Shown here in pieces: positions 1 through 5,572 of a stretch of DNA of 5,589 bases. How positions within the stretch are numbered: the stretch's first letter is position 1; each line of letters begins with the position of its first letter. The notes under the pieces were generated by a model, which was not told where the DNA came from, did no database searches, and worked only from the letters and a program-made list of their open reading frames with translations. Source of the DNA: Acetobacteraceae bacterium (GTDB lineage: Bacteria > Pseudomonadota > Alphaproteobacteria > Acetobacterales > Acetobacteraceae); the NCBI GenBank assembly GCA_027340195.1, contig DAHWNE010000367.1, positions 1 through 5,589 on the forward strand, written 5' to 3'. The position numbers were made by a program, and so were the translations under genes.

Positions 1-143
1 TCCTTGACCGCGGCTGCGCGCGGCGCACTGGGAAGGTTCAGGCCGGGGCGAAGAAACGGCGCCCAGCCGAGCCAAGAAACATTTTCGGACGGCGTGGATT
101 GGGCGGGGCGACCCATGCCGAACAGCGAGGAGGCGTAACCCGC

Positions 144-1142
144 CTACAGATACACCCCCTTCATCCCGCCGGCCGGATAGCGCGTGCCGGCCACCGCCTC
201 GGGCGGCACCAGCGCCGAGATCTCCGCCGCCTCGGCCGCATCCAGCCGCACCGCCAGCGCGCCCAGATTCTCCTCCAGCCGCGGCAGGTAGCGGGTGCCG
301 GGAATCGCCACCACGTCATCGCCCTGCGCCAGCAGCCACGCCAGGGTCAGCTGCGCCGGGGTGCAGCCCTTGGCCGCCGCCTTCGCCTCGATCTTCGCCA
401 CCAGGGCGCGGTTCCGCGCGAAATTGGCCTCCTGGAAGCGCGGATGCGCCGCCCGCCGCCCGTCCACATCGGCGAACTCGCGGATCGCCCCGGTCAGGAA
501 GCCGCGGCCCAGCGGCGCATAGGCCACGAAGCCGATGCCCAGCGCGCGCGTGGTGCGCCGCGTCTCCTCCGCCTCGGTGCGGTAGAGCAGCGAGAACTCG
601 GTCTGCACCGCCGCGATCGGATGCACCGCGTGGGCCCGGCGGATGGTCTCCGGCCGCGCTTCCGACAGCCCCAGGTGGCGCACCTTGCCCTGCTCCACCA
701 GCCGCGCCATCGCCCCCACCGTCTCCTCGATCGGCACCGAGGGATCGACGCGATGCTGGTAATAGAGGTCGATCACCTCCTCGCCCAGCCGCTTCAGGCT
801 CGCCTCGCAGGCGGCGATGACATACTCGGGCCGCCCGTTCACCCCGTTCGGGCCGCCCGGGTTCTGGGTCTGGCCGAACTTGGTCGCCAGCACCACCCGG
901 TCCCGCCGGCCCTTGATGGCGCGGCCGACCACCGTCTCGTTATGGCCCCAGCCATACATGTCGGAGCTGTCGAGGTGATCGACGCCGCGGTCGATCGCGG
1001 CCCGGATCAGGTCTTCCGAGGCGGCGTCCTGCGCCTCCCCGTACACGCCCGACAGCGACATGCAGCCGAGGCCGATCGCGGCCACGCGCAGCCCGCCGCG
1101 CCCCAGCGCGCGATGCGGCAACAATTCGGTGGTGGTGGTCAT
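144..1142 (-). CDS. Aldo/keto reductase (AKR13/YakC-like)
   Basis: Predicted 332-residue cytosolic NADPH-dependent oxidoreductase that interconverts aldehydes or ketones and alcohols; the substrate cannot be read from the sequence. The fold is recognisable throughout. GLGCMSLSG is at residues 24-32, and the catalytic tetrad is complete: D58 and Y63 (in LDSSDMYG), K88 (in LATKFG) and H130 (in YYQHRVD). Further family signatures are GHNE just after Y63, QTEFSLLYR near 180, [11 protein letters not shown] at 208-218, and the C-terminal cofactor segment IPGTR (280-284) followed by EENLGA. Length is normal for the family. The frame stays open upstream to a TTG at 1163, but the ATG at 1142 is preferred because AGGGAG lies 11 bases before it and the family begins close to this point. 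It is the last gene of a codirectional trio, 100 bp after the binding-protein gene. Family assignment is firm; a role in tartrate or related sugar-acid metabolism is only inferred from its neighbours. Confidence 0.93.
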   Translation of the reverse strand: MTTTTELLPHRALGRGGLRVAAIGLGCMSLSGVYGEAQDAASEDLIRAAIDRGVDHLDSSDMYGWGHNETVVGRAIKGRRDRVVLATKFGQTQNPGGPNGVNGRPEYVIAACEASLKRLGEEVIDLYYQHRVDPSVPIEETVGAMARLVEQGKVRHLGLSEARPETIRRAHAVHPIAAVQTEFSLLYRTEAEETRRTTRALGIGFVAYAPLGRGFLTGAIREFADVDGRRAAHPRFQEANFARNRALVAKIEAKAAAKGCTPAQLTLAWLLAQGDDVVAIPGTRYLPRLEENLGALAVRLDAAEAAEISALVPPEAVAGTRYPAGGMKGVYL

Positions 1143-1153
1143 GGGTTGGTCCG

Positions 1154-1159
1154 CTCCCT
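1154..1159 (-). promoter_or_regulatory. Ribosome binding site of the aldo/keto reductase
   Basis: AGGGAG on the minus strand, 11 bases before the ATG at 1142. It lies downstream of the TTG at 1163, so it supports the ATG as the start. The spacing is slightly long, so moderate strength is expected. Confidence 0.55.
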
Positions 1160-1242
1160 GCAAGGCGGCCCGTGCCGCCGTTGCGCCGAGTGGTAGCGGA
1201 AACCCGGCCGCGCGAACAGGCGCCGCGCGAGCCCGCCGGGCG

Positions 1243-2349
1243 CTATCCCACCCGCCAGTCGCGATGCGCGCTCAGCCACTGGCGCAGCGCCAGCAGCGCC
1301 GGCACCGGCGCGGCCAGAACCCGCTGCGCGCCCATCGCCTCGGGGCCGGCCAGCGCGCGCACCTCGTCGCCGCGCAGCGCCTCCGCCAGCACCGGGTTGG
1401 TTGCCGCCGTGCTCGCCGCGTCGCGCCACAGCGCCACCATCGCGGCCGGGGTCAGCGCCGGCAGGGTGGTGGAGAACACCAGCTGCGCCGACAGCGCCGA
1501 GGCCCGCCAGGCCGCGAACAGCGCGCCCTCGGTCAGCGCCGGCGGGCAGAGCTCGGCCAGGTGCGGCAAGGTCGGAAACGCCGGATCGCGGCGCAGCGCC
1601 CCGGCGGCGCCGAACCCCGCCAGCGGCACCAGCCCCCAGCCGGTCAGCCGCCCCACCAGGGCGGCCACCCCCGGCCCGGTCAGCAGCGCGGCATCGATAT
1701 GGCCGGCGAGCAGCGCCGCCGCCCGCCCCGGGCGCGACAGCCCCGGCACCGGCACCGGATGCGCCCCCAGCAAGTGCAGCCCCAGCAGCGCCGCCATATC
1801 GGAGCCGGGCAGCCGCTCCACCGCGACGCGGACCTTCTGGCCGCGCAGCCGCGCCAGCGGGAACCGGCCCATCAGCACCGCCGGCGCCGCCCCGGCCAGC
1901 ACCGGCAGCCAGGTGCCCACGTCGAACCGCGCCCGCGTCTCCCCGGCGAGCCAGGCCTGCACCGTCGCCCCGGGGACGAACAACAGGCGCGAGCCGTCCG
2001 GGGCGGGGGCGGCGGCGAAGCGGTTGGCGGCGGTCACCCCGTCCAGCCCGCCGAGCGGGCGCAGCGCGATATGCGACCCCGGCGGCAAGCCTTGGGTCAG
2101 CGCCGGGGCGACCAGCCCGGCCCAGCGCCCGGTGGCGCCGTCCGGCGGGCCGCCGACCAGCAATGTGGCCTCGCGCGGCGCCGACGGGCGCGGGCGCGCC
2201 GCCCCGGGCACGGGTTTCAGCTCCACCGCGGCGGGCGCAAACGAATTCCCGCCCAGACCGCGCGAAAGCGGCAGGCTGGCGAGCAGGCCCAGAACCCGGC
2301 GACGGCTCGGCGAGCCGCACGGCGCCGCGGGGGGGAGGGGGTCGGTCAT
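1243..2349 (-). CDS. Tat-exported Bug/TctC-family solute-binding protein
   Basis: Predicted 368-residue periplasmic receptor of the tripartite tricarboxylate transporter (Bug) type, a family that binds carboxylates, amino acids or small aromatics. The N-terminus has a twin-arginine-like signal: SRRRVLG at residues 15-21, then a hydrophobic stretch to about residue 28. The first strand and loop ([15 protein letters not shown], 61-75) align with the family's VPFxPGGxxDxxAR motif, and 104-124 (ending PDGSRLLF) matches the GxxGxxxVAxAxPDGYTLL block. The segment near 215-247 ([11 protein letters not shown]) and FPTLPHLAE at 258-266 match the later family blocks. It is divergent: the usual Gly-Gly is Asp-Gly and the usual Asp is Gly in the ligand loop, and the protein is about 40 residues longer than typical. 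The ATG at 2349 was chosen because it places the Tat motif correctly and has GGAAAG 9 bases upstream; the open frame further upstream overlaps tarD. No TctA/TctB membrane subunits are present, as is common for orphan Bug receptors. Confidence 0.75.
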   Translation of the reverse strand: MTDPLPPAAPCGSPSRRRVLGLLASLPLSRGLGGNSFAPAAVELKPVPGAARPRPSAPREATLLVGGPPDGATGRWAGLVAPALTQGLPPGSHIALRPLGGLDGVTAANRFAAAPAPDGSRLLFVPGATVQAWLAGETRARFDVGTWLPVLAGAAPAVLMGRFPLARLRGQKVRVAVERLPGSDMAALLGLHLLGAHPVPVPGLSRPGRAAALLAGHIDAALLTGPGVAALVGRLTGWGLVPLAGFGAAGALRRDPAFPTLPHLAELCPPALTEGALFAAWRASALSAQLVFSTTLPALTPAAMVALWRDAASTAATNPVLAEALRGDEVRALAGPEAMGAQRVLAAPVPALLALRQWLSAHRDWRVG

Positions 2350-2358
2350 GCGTTCGGC

Positions 2359-2364
2359 CTTTCC
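2359..2364 (-). promoter_or_regulatory. Ribosome binding site of the binding-protein gene
   Basis: GGAAAG on the minus strand, 9 bases before the ATG at 2349. It is a modest match to the anti-Shine-Dalgarno, but well spaced. It helps choose this start over the longer open frame that reaches into tarD. Confidence 0.4.
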
Positions 2365-2401
2365 GCCTCGGGGCCCGGCGCGGCGGCCAGACCCCAAGGG
2401 T

Positions 2402-2429
2402 TCCTTACCCTGCCCGGGCGCTGTGTCAA
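2402..2429 (-). promoter_or_regulatory. Candidate sigma70-type promoter for the binding-protein gene
   Basis: On the minus strand a perfect TTGACA (2429-2424) is followed after 16 bases by TAAGGA (2407-2402), a weak -10 match. Transcription would start near 2395, giving a leader of about 45 bases before the ATG at 2349. The spacer contains the 8-bp palindrome GCCCGGGC (2412-2419), and the -10 sits in a small AGGGT/ACCCT inverted repeat (2397-2401 and 2407-2411), either of which could be an operator. The candidate is notable because it sits in the only AT-richer patch of the 113-bp gap between tarD and this gene, so the receptor may be expressed independently of tarD. Confidence 0.4.
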
Positions 2430-2462
2430 ACCCGTGGCGGGATCGGGGCAGGCCCGGCGGGC

Positions 2463-3632
2463 TCAGCCGGTGAGCGCCCGCATCTCGGCGAACAGGTCGG
2501 ATTTCGCCTCGAAGCCGATCCCGGGCAGCTCGGGCAGGGTCACGTACCCCCCCTCCACCCGCACGCCGTCCGGGAAGCCGCCATAGGGCTGGAAGATGTC
2601 GGGGTAGCTCTCGTTGCCGCCCAGGCCGAGGCCGGCGGCGATCATCAGCGACATCTGGTGCCCGCCATGCGGGATGCAGCGCCGCCACGACCAGCCATGG
2701 GCGCTCAGCATCGCCAGCGTGCGCTGGTATTCGCACAACCCGTAGGACAGCGCGCAGTCGAACTGCAGGAAATCGCGGTCCGGCCGCATCCCGCCATGGC
2801 GGATCAGGTTGCGCGCATCCTGGTGGGAGAACAGATTCTCCCCGGTCGCCATCGGCCCCGGGTAGAACTCGGCCAGCGCCGCCTGCAACCGGTAGTCCAG
2901 CGGATCGCCCGCCTCCTCGTACCAGAACAGCGGGTAGGCGCGCAGCATCTTGGCGTAGGCGATCGCGGTCTCGAGGTCGAAGCGGCCGTTGGCGTCCACC
3001 GCCAGCTGGGCGTCACGCCCGATCTCGGCCAGCACCGCCTCGATCCGGCGCGAATCCTCGGCCAGGCTCTCCCCGCCGATCTTCATCTTCACCACCGTGT
3101 AGCCGCGATCGACATAGCCGCGCATCTCGGCCCGCAGCGCCGCGAGATCCTTGCCCGGGTAGTAGTAGCCGCCGGCGGCATAGACGAAGACGCGCGGATC
3201 GGCCTCCCGCCCATGGCGTTCGGCGAGCAGACGGAACAGCGGCTTGCCGGCGATCTTCGCCACCGCGTCCCACACCGCCATGTCGATGGTGCCGACTGCG
3301 ACCGAGCGTTCGCCATGCCCGCCGGGCTTCTCGTTGGTCATCATCGCCGCCCAGATGCGGTCGGGGTCCAGGTTCTCCCCGGTCGCATCGAGCAGGCTGG
3401 CCGGATCGGCCTGCAGGACCCGGTCGGCGAAGCGCTCGCGGATCAGCCCGCCCTGGCCGTAGCGGCCGTTCGAGTTGAACCCGTAGCCCACCACCGGCTT
3501 GCCGTCGCGCACGACATTGGTGACCACCGCCACCAGGCTCGCGGTCATCTTGCTGAAATCGATGTAGGCGTTGCGGATCGGCGAGGCGATCGGGCAGGTG
3601 CGCTCGCGGATCTCGGTGATGCGGATGGTCAT
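2463..3632 (-). CDS. tarD: D(-)-tartrate dehydratase
   Basis: Enolase-superfamily, Mg2+-dependent, cytosolic enzyme that dehydrates D-(-)-tartrate to oxaloacetate, feeding the TCA cycle. The 389-residue product has the length of the Bradyrhizobium japonicum TarD as I remember it, and matches it almost block by block. The N-terminal capping domain carries SSPIRNAYIDF-like and VVGYGFNSNGRYGQGG segments (about 16-62) and EKPGGHGERSVAVG (101-114). In the barrel, VVKMKIGG places the KxK pair at K182/K184, with K184 the expected general base. D213 (VDANGRF), E239 (WYEE) and E265 (TGENLF) are the three metal ligands, and H322 (CIPHGGHQ) is the expected general acid. These positions equal those I recall for the characterised enzyme. 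The ATG at 3632 has GGAG 8 bases upstream (3641-3644) and the start matches the homologue. It heads the codirectional group tarD, binding protein, aldo/keto reductase. A remnant of a dehydrogenase gene ends 22 bases upstream, so tarD was probably the second gene of an earlier operon. Confidence 0.95.
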   Translation of the reverse strand: MTIRITEIRERTCPIASPIRNAYIDFSKMTASLVAVVTNVVRDGKPVVGYGFNSNGRYGQGGLIRERFADRVLQADPASLLDATGENLDPDRIWAAMMTNEKPGGHGERSVAVGTIDMAVWDAVAKIAGKPLFRLLAERHGREADPRVFVYAAGGYYYPGKDLAALRAEMRGYVDRGYTVVKMKIGGESLAEDSRRIEAVLAEIGRDAQLAVDANGRFDLETAIAYAKMLRAYPLFWYEEAGDPLDYRLQAALAEFYPGPMATGENLFSHQDARNLIRHGGMRPDRDFLQFDCALSYGLCEYQRTLAMLSAHGWSWRRCIPHGGHQMSLMIAAGLGLGGNESYPDIFQPYGGFPDGVRVEGGYVTLPELPGIGFEAKSDLFAEMRALTG

Positions 3633-3640
3633 CGGGGCGG

Positions 3641-3644
3641 CTCC
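3641..3644 (-). promoter_or_regulatory. Ribosome binding site of tarD
   Basis: GGAG on the minus strand, 8 bases before the ATG at 3632. It lies between the stop of the dehydrogenase remnant (3655-3657) and tarD, as expected for a former operon junction. Confidence 0.55.
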
Positions 3645-3654
3645 AGGGGCGGGG

Positions 3655-3780
3655 TCACAGCGAGGCGCCGCCGCAGACCAGCAGCTGCTGGCCGGTGATG
3701 GCGCCCGCGTCGGGCGATAGCAGGAAGACGGCCAGGGCGGCCATCTCCTCGGGGCGGAGGACGGGACAGCGGGGTCGATC
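3655..3780 (-). pseudogene. C-terminal remnant of a short-chain dehydrogenase (SDR)
   Basis: A minus-strand frame ends at the TGA at 3655-3657 and reads as the final helix and strand of a classical SDR: PEEMAALAVFLLSPDAGAIT, then GQQLLVCGGASL and stop. This matches the usual SDR ending (PEEIAxxxxFLxSxxAxxxTGQxxxVDGG), though the usual Asp before GG is Cys here. Nothing resembling the Rossmann glycine motif or the catalytic YxxxK exists upstream. The frame closes at a TAA at 3823-3825 with no start codon apart from an internal Met at 3742-3744. Upstream of about 3765 the reading stops looking SDR-like. A neighbouring frame (DWPGGTIDPAVP, about 3767-3802) might be a frameshifted continuation. 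The right boundary is therefore approximate. The stop lies 22 bases before tarD, so the intact gene would have been its upstream operon partner. Certain: an SDR-like tail. Inferred: loss by deletion or recombination. Confidence 0.75.
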
Positions 3781-3932
3781 GTCCCGCCGGGCCAGTCGGC
3801 GGGAAACCGGGCGGAAGCAATTTTACGTCGTGTTCACACCTTACGGCGACATTTCCCGAAACCGCCGGCGCCACGCGCTTCCCCCGCCCCGGCGCCCATG
3901 CTTTCGTCGCACCCCCGGCCACACGCCGGAAC

Positions 3933-3938
3933 GGGAGG
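3933..3938 (+). promoter_or_regulatory. Ribosome binding site of the glutamate-synthase-like gene
   Basis: GGGAGG, 4 bases before the ATG at 3943. This strong but closely spaced site decides the start. The in-frame ATG at 3898 has only a C-rich sequence before it and would put a polar stretch ahead of the membrane segment. Confidence 0.6.
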
Positions 3939-3942
3939 CCGA

Positions 3943-5379
3943 ATGACAACGCTCGCCATCCTCATGGCGGTCATCATGGCGGGTCTGGTCGCGCTCTATG
4001 TCCACGACATCCGCCAGACCCAGCACACGATCCTGCGCAACTACCCGATCCTCGGCCATGTCCGGTATTTCGCCGAGACCTGGGGCGAATACATGCGCCA
4101 GTACCACTACCTGCCGGACTGGGCGGAACGCCCGTTCAACCGGCTGGAGCGGTCCTGGGTCTATCGGTCCGCCAAGGGCGTTTCCAACCTGATGAGTTTC
4201 GGCTCGGAGAACGTCCCCGCCTTCGTCTTCCGCAACGCCCCGTTCCCGGTGCTGGACGAGGAGAAGCGCGCCTTCCCCGGCAAGCAGATCGGCATCGCCG
4301 ACGGCCCCGGCGCCTGCCGCGAGCCCTATTTCGCCCGCAGCTTCTTCAACATCTCCGGCATGAGCTACGGCGCGCTGTCGCACGCCGCGGTCTCGGCGCT
4401 GTCGCGCGGGGCGAAGGAGGCCGGCATCTGGATGGCGACCGGGGAGGGCGGGCTCGCGCCCTATCACCTGGAAGGCGGCTGCGACGTCATCATGCAGATG
4501 GGCACCGCCAAATACGGCGCCCGCGACGCGGCGGGCAATCTGTCCGAGGACCGGCTGCGCGACCTCGCCTCCCACCCCGAGGTGCGGATGTTCGAGGTGA
4601 AACTGGCCCAGGGGGCCAAGCCCGGCAAGGGCGGCATCCTGCCGGGCGTGAAGGTCACCGCCGAGATCGCCGCCATCCGCGGCATTCCGGCGGGCCAGGA
4701 CAGCATCTCCCCCAACCGTCACCACGACATCGGCAACATCCGCGAGCTCGGCCAGTTCGTGGACCGGGTGCGCCGCGTCACCGGCCGGCCGGTGGGGGTG
4801 AAATTCGTGGTCGGCGACCCGGAGTTCCTGGACGAATGGTTCGCCGACTGCCTGGCCCACCCCGAGGGCTGCCCCGACTACATCCAGGTGGACGGCGGAG
4901 AGGGCGGCACCGGGGCGGCCCCGGCGCCGCTGATCGATTACGTGGGCCTGCCGATCACCGAGGCGCTGCCGCTGGTGGCCGCCGCGCGCGACCGGGCCGG
5001 GCTGAACGAGCGCATCCGCATCACCGCCTCCGGCAAGCTGATTACCCCCGACAAGGTGGCCTGGGCGCTGTGCATGGGGGCGGATTTCGTCGCCTCCGCG
5101 CGCGGGTTCATGTTCAGCCTGGGCTGCATCCAGGCGATGAAATGCGGCTCGGGGCTGTGCCCGACCGGGGTGACCTCGGCCGATCCGCGGCTGATCCGCG
5201 GGCTCGATCCGATGGACAAGGCGGTGCGGGTGGCGCGCTACGCGCGGCGGGTGCGCGAGGAGGTGGAGATCATCGCGCACGCCTGCGGGCTGACCGACCC
5301 GACCGGGTTCCGCCCGCGCCACGTGACGGCGATCGAGCGCGGGGTGGGCGGGTTCCGCGCGGCGGGGGGAGGGGATTGA
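3943..5379 (+). CDS. Membrane-anchored FMN-binding glutamate synthase family protein
   Basis: A 478-residue protein made of one N-terminal membrane helix (about residues 3-20) and a stand-alone glutamate synthase FMN/iron-sulfur barrel (the GltB central domain, COG0069 type). Visible motifs are ISGMSYGALS (137-146), ATGEGG (165-170), KPGKGGILPG (226-235), VDGGEGGTGAAP (316-327, matching SGxDGGTGASP of GltB), TASGKLITPDKVAWAL (361-376) and a 3Fe-4S cysteine set C395, C401 and C406 with the C-x5-C-x4-C spacing of glutamate synthase, followed by PTGV. There is no N-terminal class II glutamine amidotransferase with its catalytic Cys1, no C-terminal beta-helix and no GltD partner nearby. It therefore cannot be the ordinary NADPH-GOGAT and may take ammonia or act on another substrate. 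Proteins of this architecture are widespread in proteobacteria, mostly uncharacterised. It is divergent from tarD and followed by a hairpin, so it is probably monocistronic. The family is certain; the reaction is unknown. Confidence 0.92.
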   Translation: MTTLAILMAVIMAGLVALYVHDIRQTQHTILRNYPILGHVRYFAETWGEYMRQYHYLPDWAERPFNRLERSWVYRSAKGVSNLMSFGSENVPAFVFRNAPFPVLDEEKRAFPGKQIGIADGPGACREPYFARSFFNISGMSYGALSHAAVSALSRGAKEAGIWMATGEGGLAPYHLEGGCDVIMQMGTAKYGARDAAGNLSEDRLRDLASHPEVRMFEVKLAQGAKPGKGGILPGVKVTAEIAAIRGIPAGQDSISPNRHHDIGNIRELGQFVDRVRRVTGRPVGVKFVVGDPEFLDEWFADCLAHPEGCPDYIQVDGGEGGTGAAPAPLIDYVGLPITEALPLVAAARDRAGLNERIRITASGKLITPDKVAWALCMGADFVASARGFMFSLGCIQAMKCGSGLCPTGVTSADPRLIRGLDPMDKAVRVARYARRVREEVEIIAHACGLTDPTGFRPRHVTAIERGVGGFRAAGGGD

Positions 5380-5407
5380 GGACCACGGACCGCCAAGGCG
5401 TCCCGCC

Positions 5408-5430
5408 GGGCGCGGAGGCTGTCCGCGCCC
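5408..5430 (+). terminator. Terminator-like hairpin after the glutamate-synthase-like gene
   Basis: A perfect 9-bp stem, GGGCGCGGA (5408-5416) pairing with TCCGCGCCC (5422-5430), with loop GGCTG, lies 28 bases after the stop codon. It is all-GC apart from one pair. No T-run follows, so it is not a classical intrinsic terminator; it may block 3' exonucleases or act with the C-rich tract immediately downstream. Confidence 0.5.
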
Positions 5431-5432
5431 CA

Positions 5433-5486
5433 CCCCACCCGCCCCACCCGCCACATCCGCCACACCCACCCAGTCCGCCCCACCCG
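5433..5486 (+). repeat. Six tandem 9-base C-rich units
   Basis: Six consecutive 9-base units fit CCN-CAY-CCN: CCCCACCCG at 5433, 5442 and 5478, and diverged copies CCACATCCG (5451), CCACACCCA (5460) and CCCAGTCCG (5469). The plus strand of 5431-5487 has 38 C but only 6 G in 57 bases. If translated it would give Pro-His-Pro repeats, but no gene supports that. The strand bias and regular pyrimidine-C spacing resemble a Rho-utilisation site for transcripts leaving the upstream gene. Confidence 0.7.
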
Positions 5487-5488
5487 TC

Positions 5489-5511
5489 ATGGCCGGCCTT
5501 GAGCCGGCCAT
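5489..5511. repeat. Palindromic REP-like element
   Basis: A perfect 9-bp inverted repeat, ATGGCCGGC (5489-5497) and GCCGGCCAT (5503-5511), has loop CTTGA. From memory it resembles the dispersed intergenic palindrome of many alphaproteobacteria (TCATGGCCGG-CTTG-CCGGCCATC). It is a plausible second 3'-end hairpin; without a genome search its copy number is unknown. Confidence 0.55.
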
Positions 5512-5566
5512 CCACCCGAGCACCCGCCCGCCCGAAAAGTAATTCCTCACCTCCAAGACATTCTTC

Positions 5567-5572
5567 TTGACA
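5567..5572 (+). promoter_or_regulatory. Perfect -35 hexamer at the right edge
   Basis: TTGACA lies in a local AT-richer stretch (about 5536-5572) after a long GC-rich run. A 17-base spacer would put the -10 at 5590-5595, just outside the window, so the promoter cannot be completed here. A 5-bp inverted repeat ACACC/GGTGT (5570-5574, 5580-5584) overlaps it. It probably serves a plus-strand gene to the right. Confidence 0.35.

Larger units (their letters stand above)
3633..3942. other. Divergent intergenic region
   Basis: This 310-bp gap separates divergently transcribed tarD and the glutamate-synthase-like gene. Its tarD-proximal part holds the SDR remnant. The core at about 3815-3856 is distinctly AT-richer than the surroundings and is the likely site of both promoters. 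Within it, the plus strand has TTCACA (3833-3838), five of six matches to a -35, but no convincing -10 at 16-18 bases. The minus strand has TAAAAT (3825-3820), a good -10 shape without a matching -35. I cannot name either promoter with confidence. A short GTGT-TC-ACAC symmetry lies at 3830-3839. Confidence 0.4.

Noticed and set aside
1..143. Minus-strand open frame from an ATG at 116 running off the left edge (begins MGRPAQSTPSENVSW)
   Set aside because: No ribosome binding site, no recognisable family, only 38 codons visible and in frame with the reductase stop at 144-146; GC-rich DNA is often open by chance. I see no supported gene, terminator or RNA in this stretch.
1143..1163. TTG start adding seven residues to the aldo/keto reductase
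   Set aside because: The AGGGAG site lies inside this extension and fits the ATG at 1142.
1164..1179. GGCGGC/GCCGCC hairpin between the binding-protein and reductase genes
   Set aside because: Only 6 bp with no T-run; such GC hairpins are expected by chance at this composition.
99..1196. Long plus-strand open frame across the aldo/keto reductase
   Set aside because: Arg/His/Pro/Gln-rich low-complexity translation without family motifs, antisense to a gene with an intact catalytic tetrad.
1207..1230. 9-base direct repeat GCCGCGCGA, possible target-site duplication
   Set aside because: The copies are 6 bases apart with nothing inserted between them and the sequence is low-complexity GC.
1060..3698. 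Several long plus-strand frames opposite the binding protein and tarD
   Set aside because: Arg/Pro/Ala-rich antisense translations caused by high GC; they cross gene boundaries and match no family.
5433..5486. CRISPR array
   Set aside because: Units are 9 bases with no spacers; it is a simple tandem repeat.
3841..5556. 571-codon minus-strand frame opposite the glutamate-synthase-like gene
   Set aside because: Antisense shadow rich in His, Arg, Gly and Ala; the plus strand carries FMN and Fe-S motifs in full.
4836..5570. Plus-strand frame ending in Pro-His-Pro repeats
   Set aside because: It overlaps the glutamate-synthase-like gene out of frame for most of its length and has no start signal; the repeat is better treated as non-coding.
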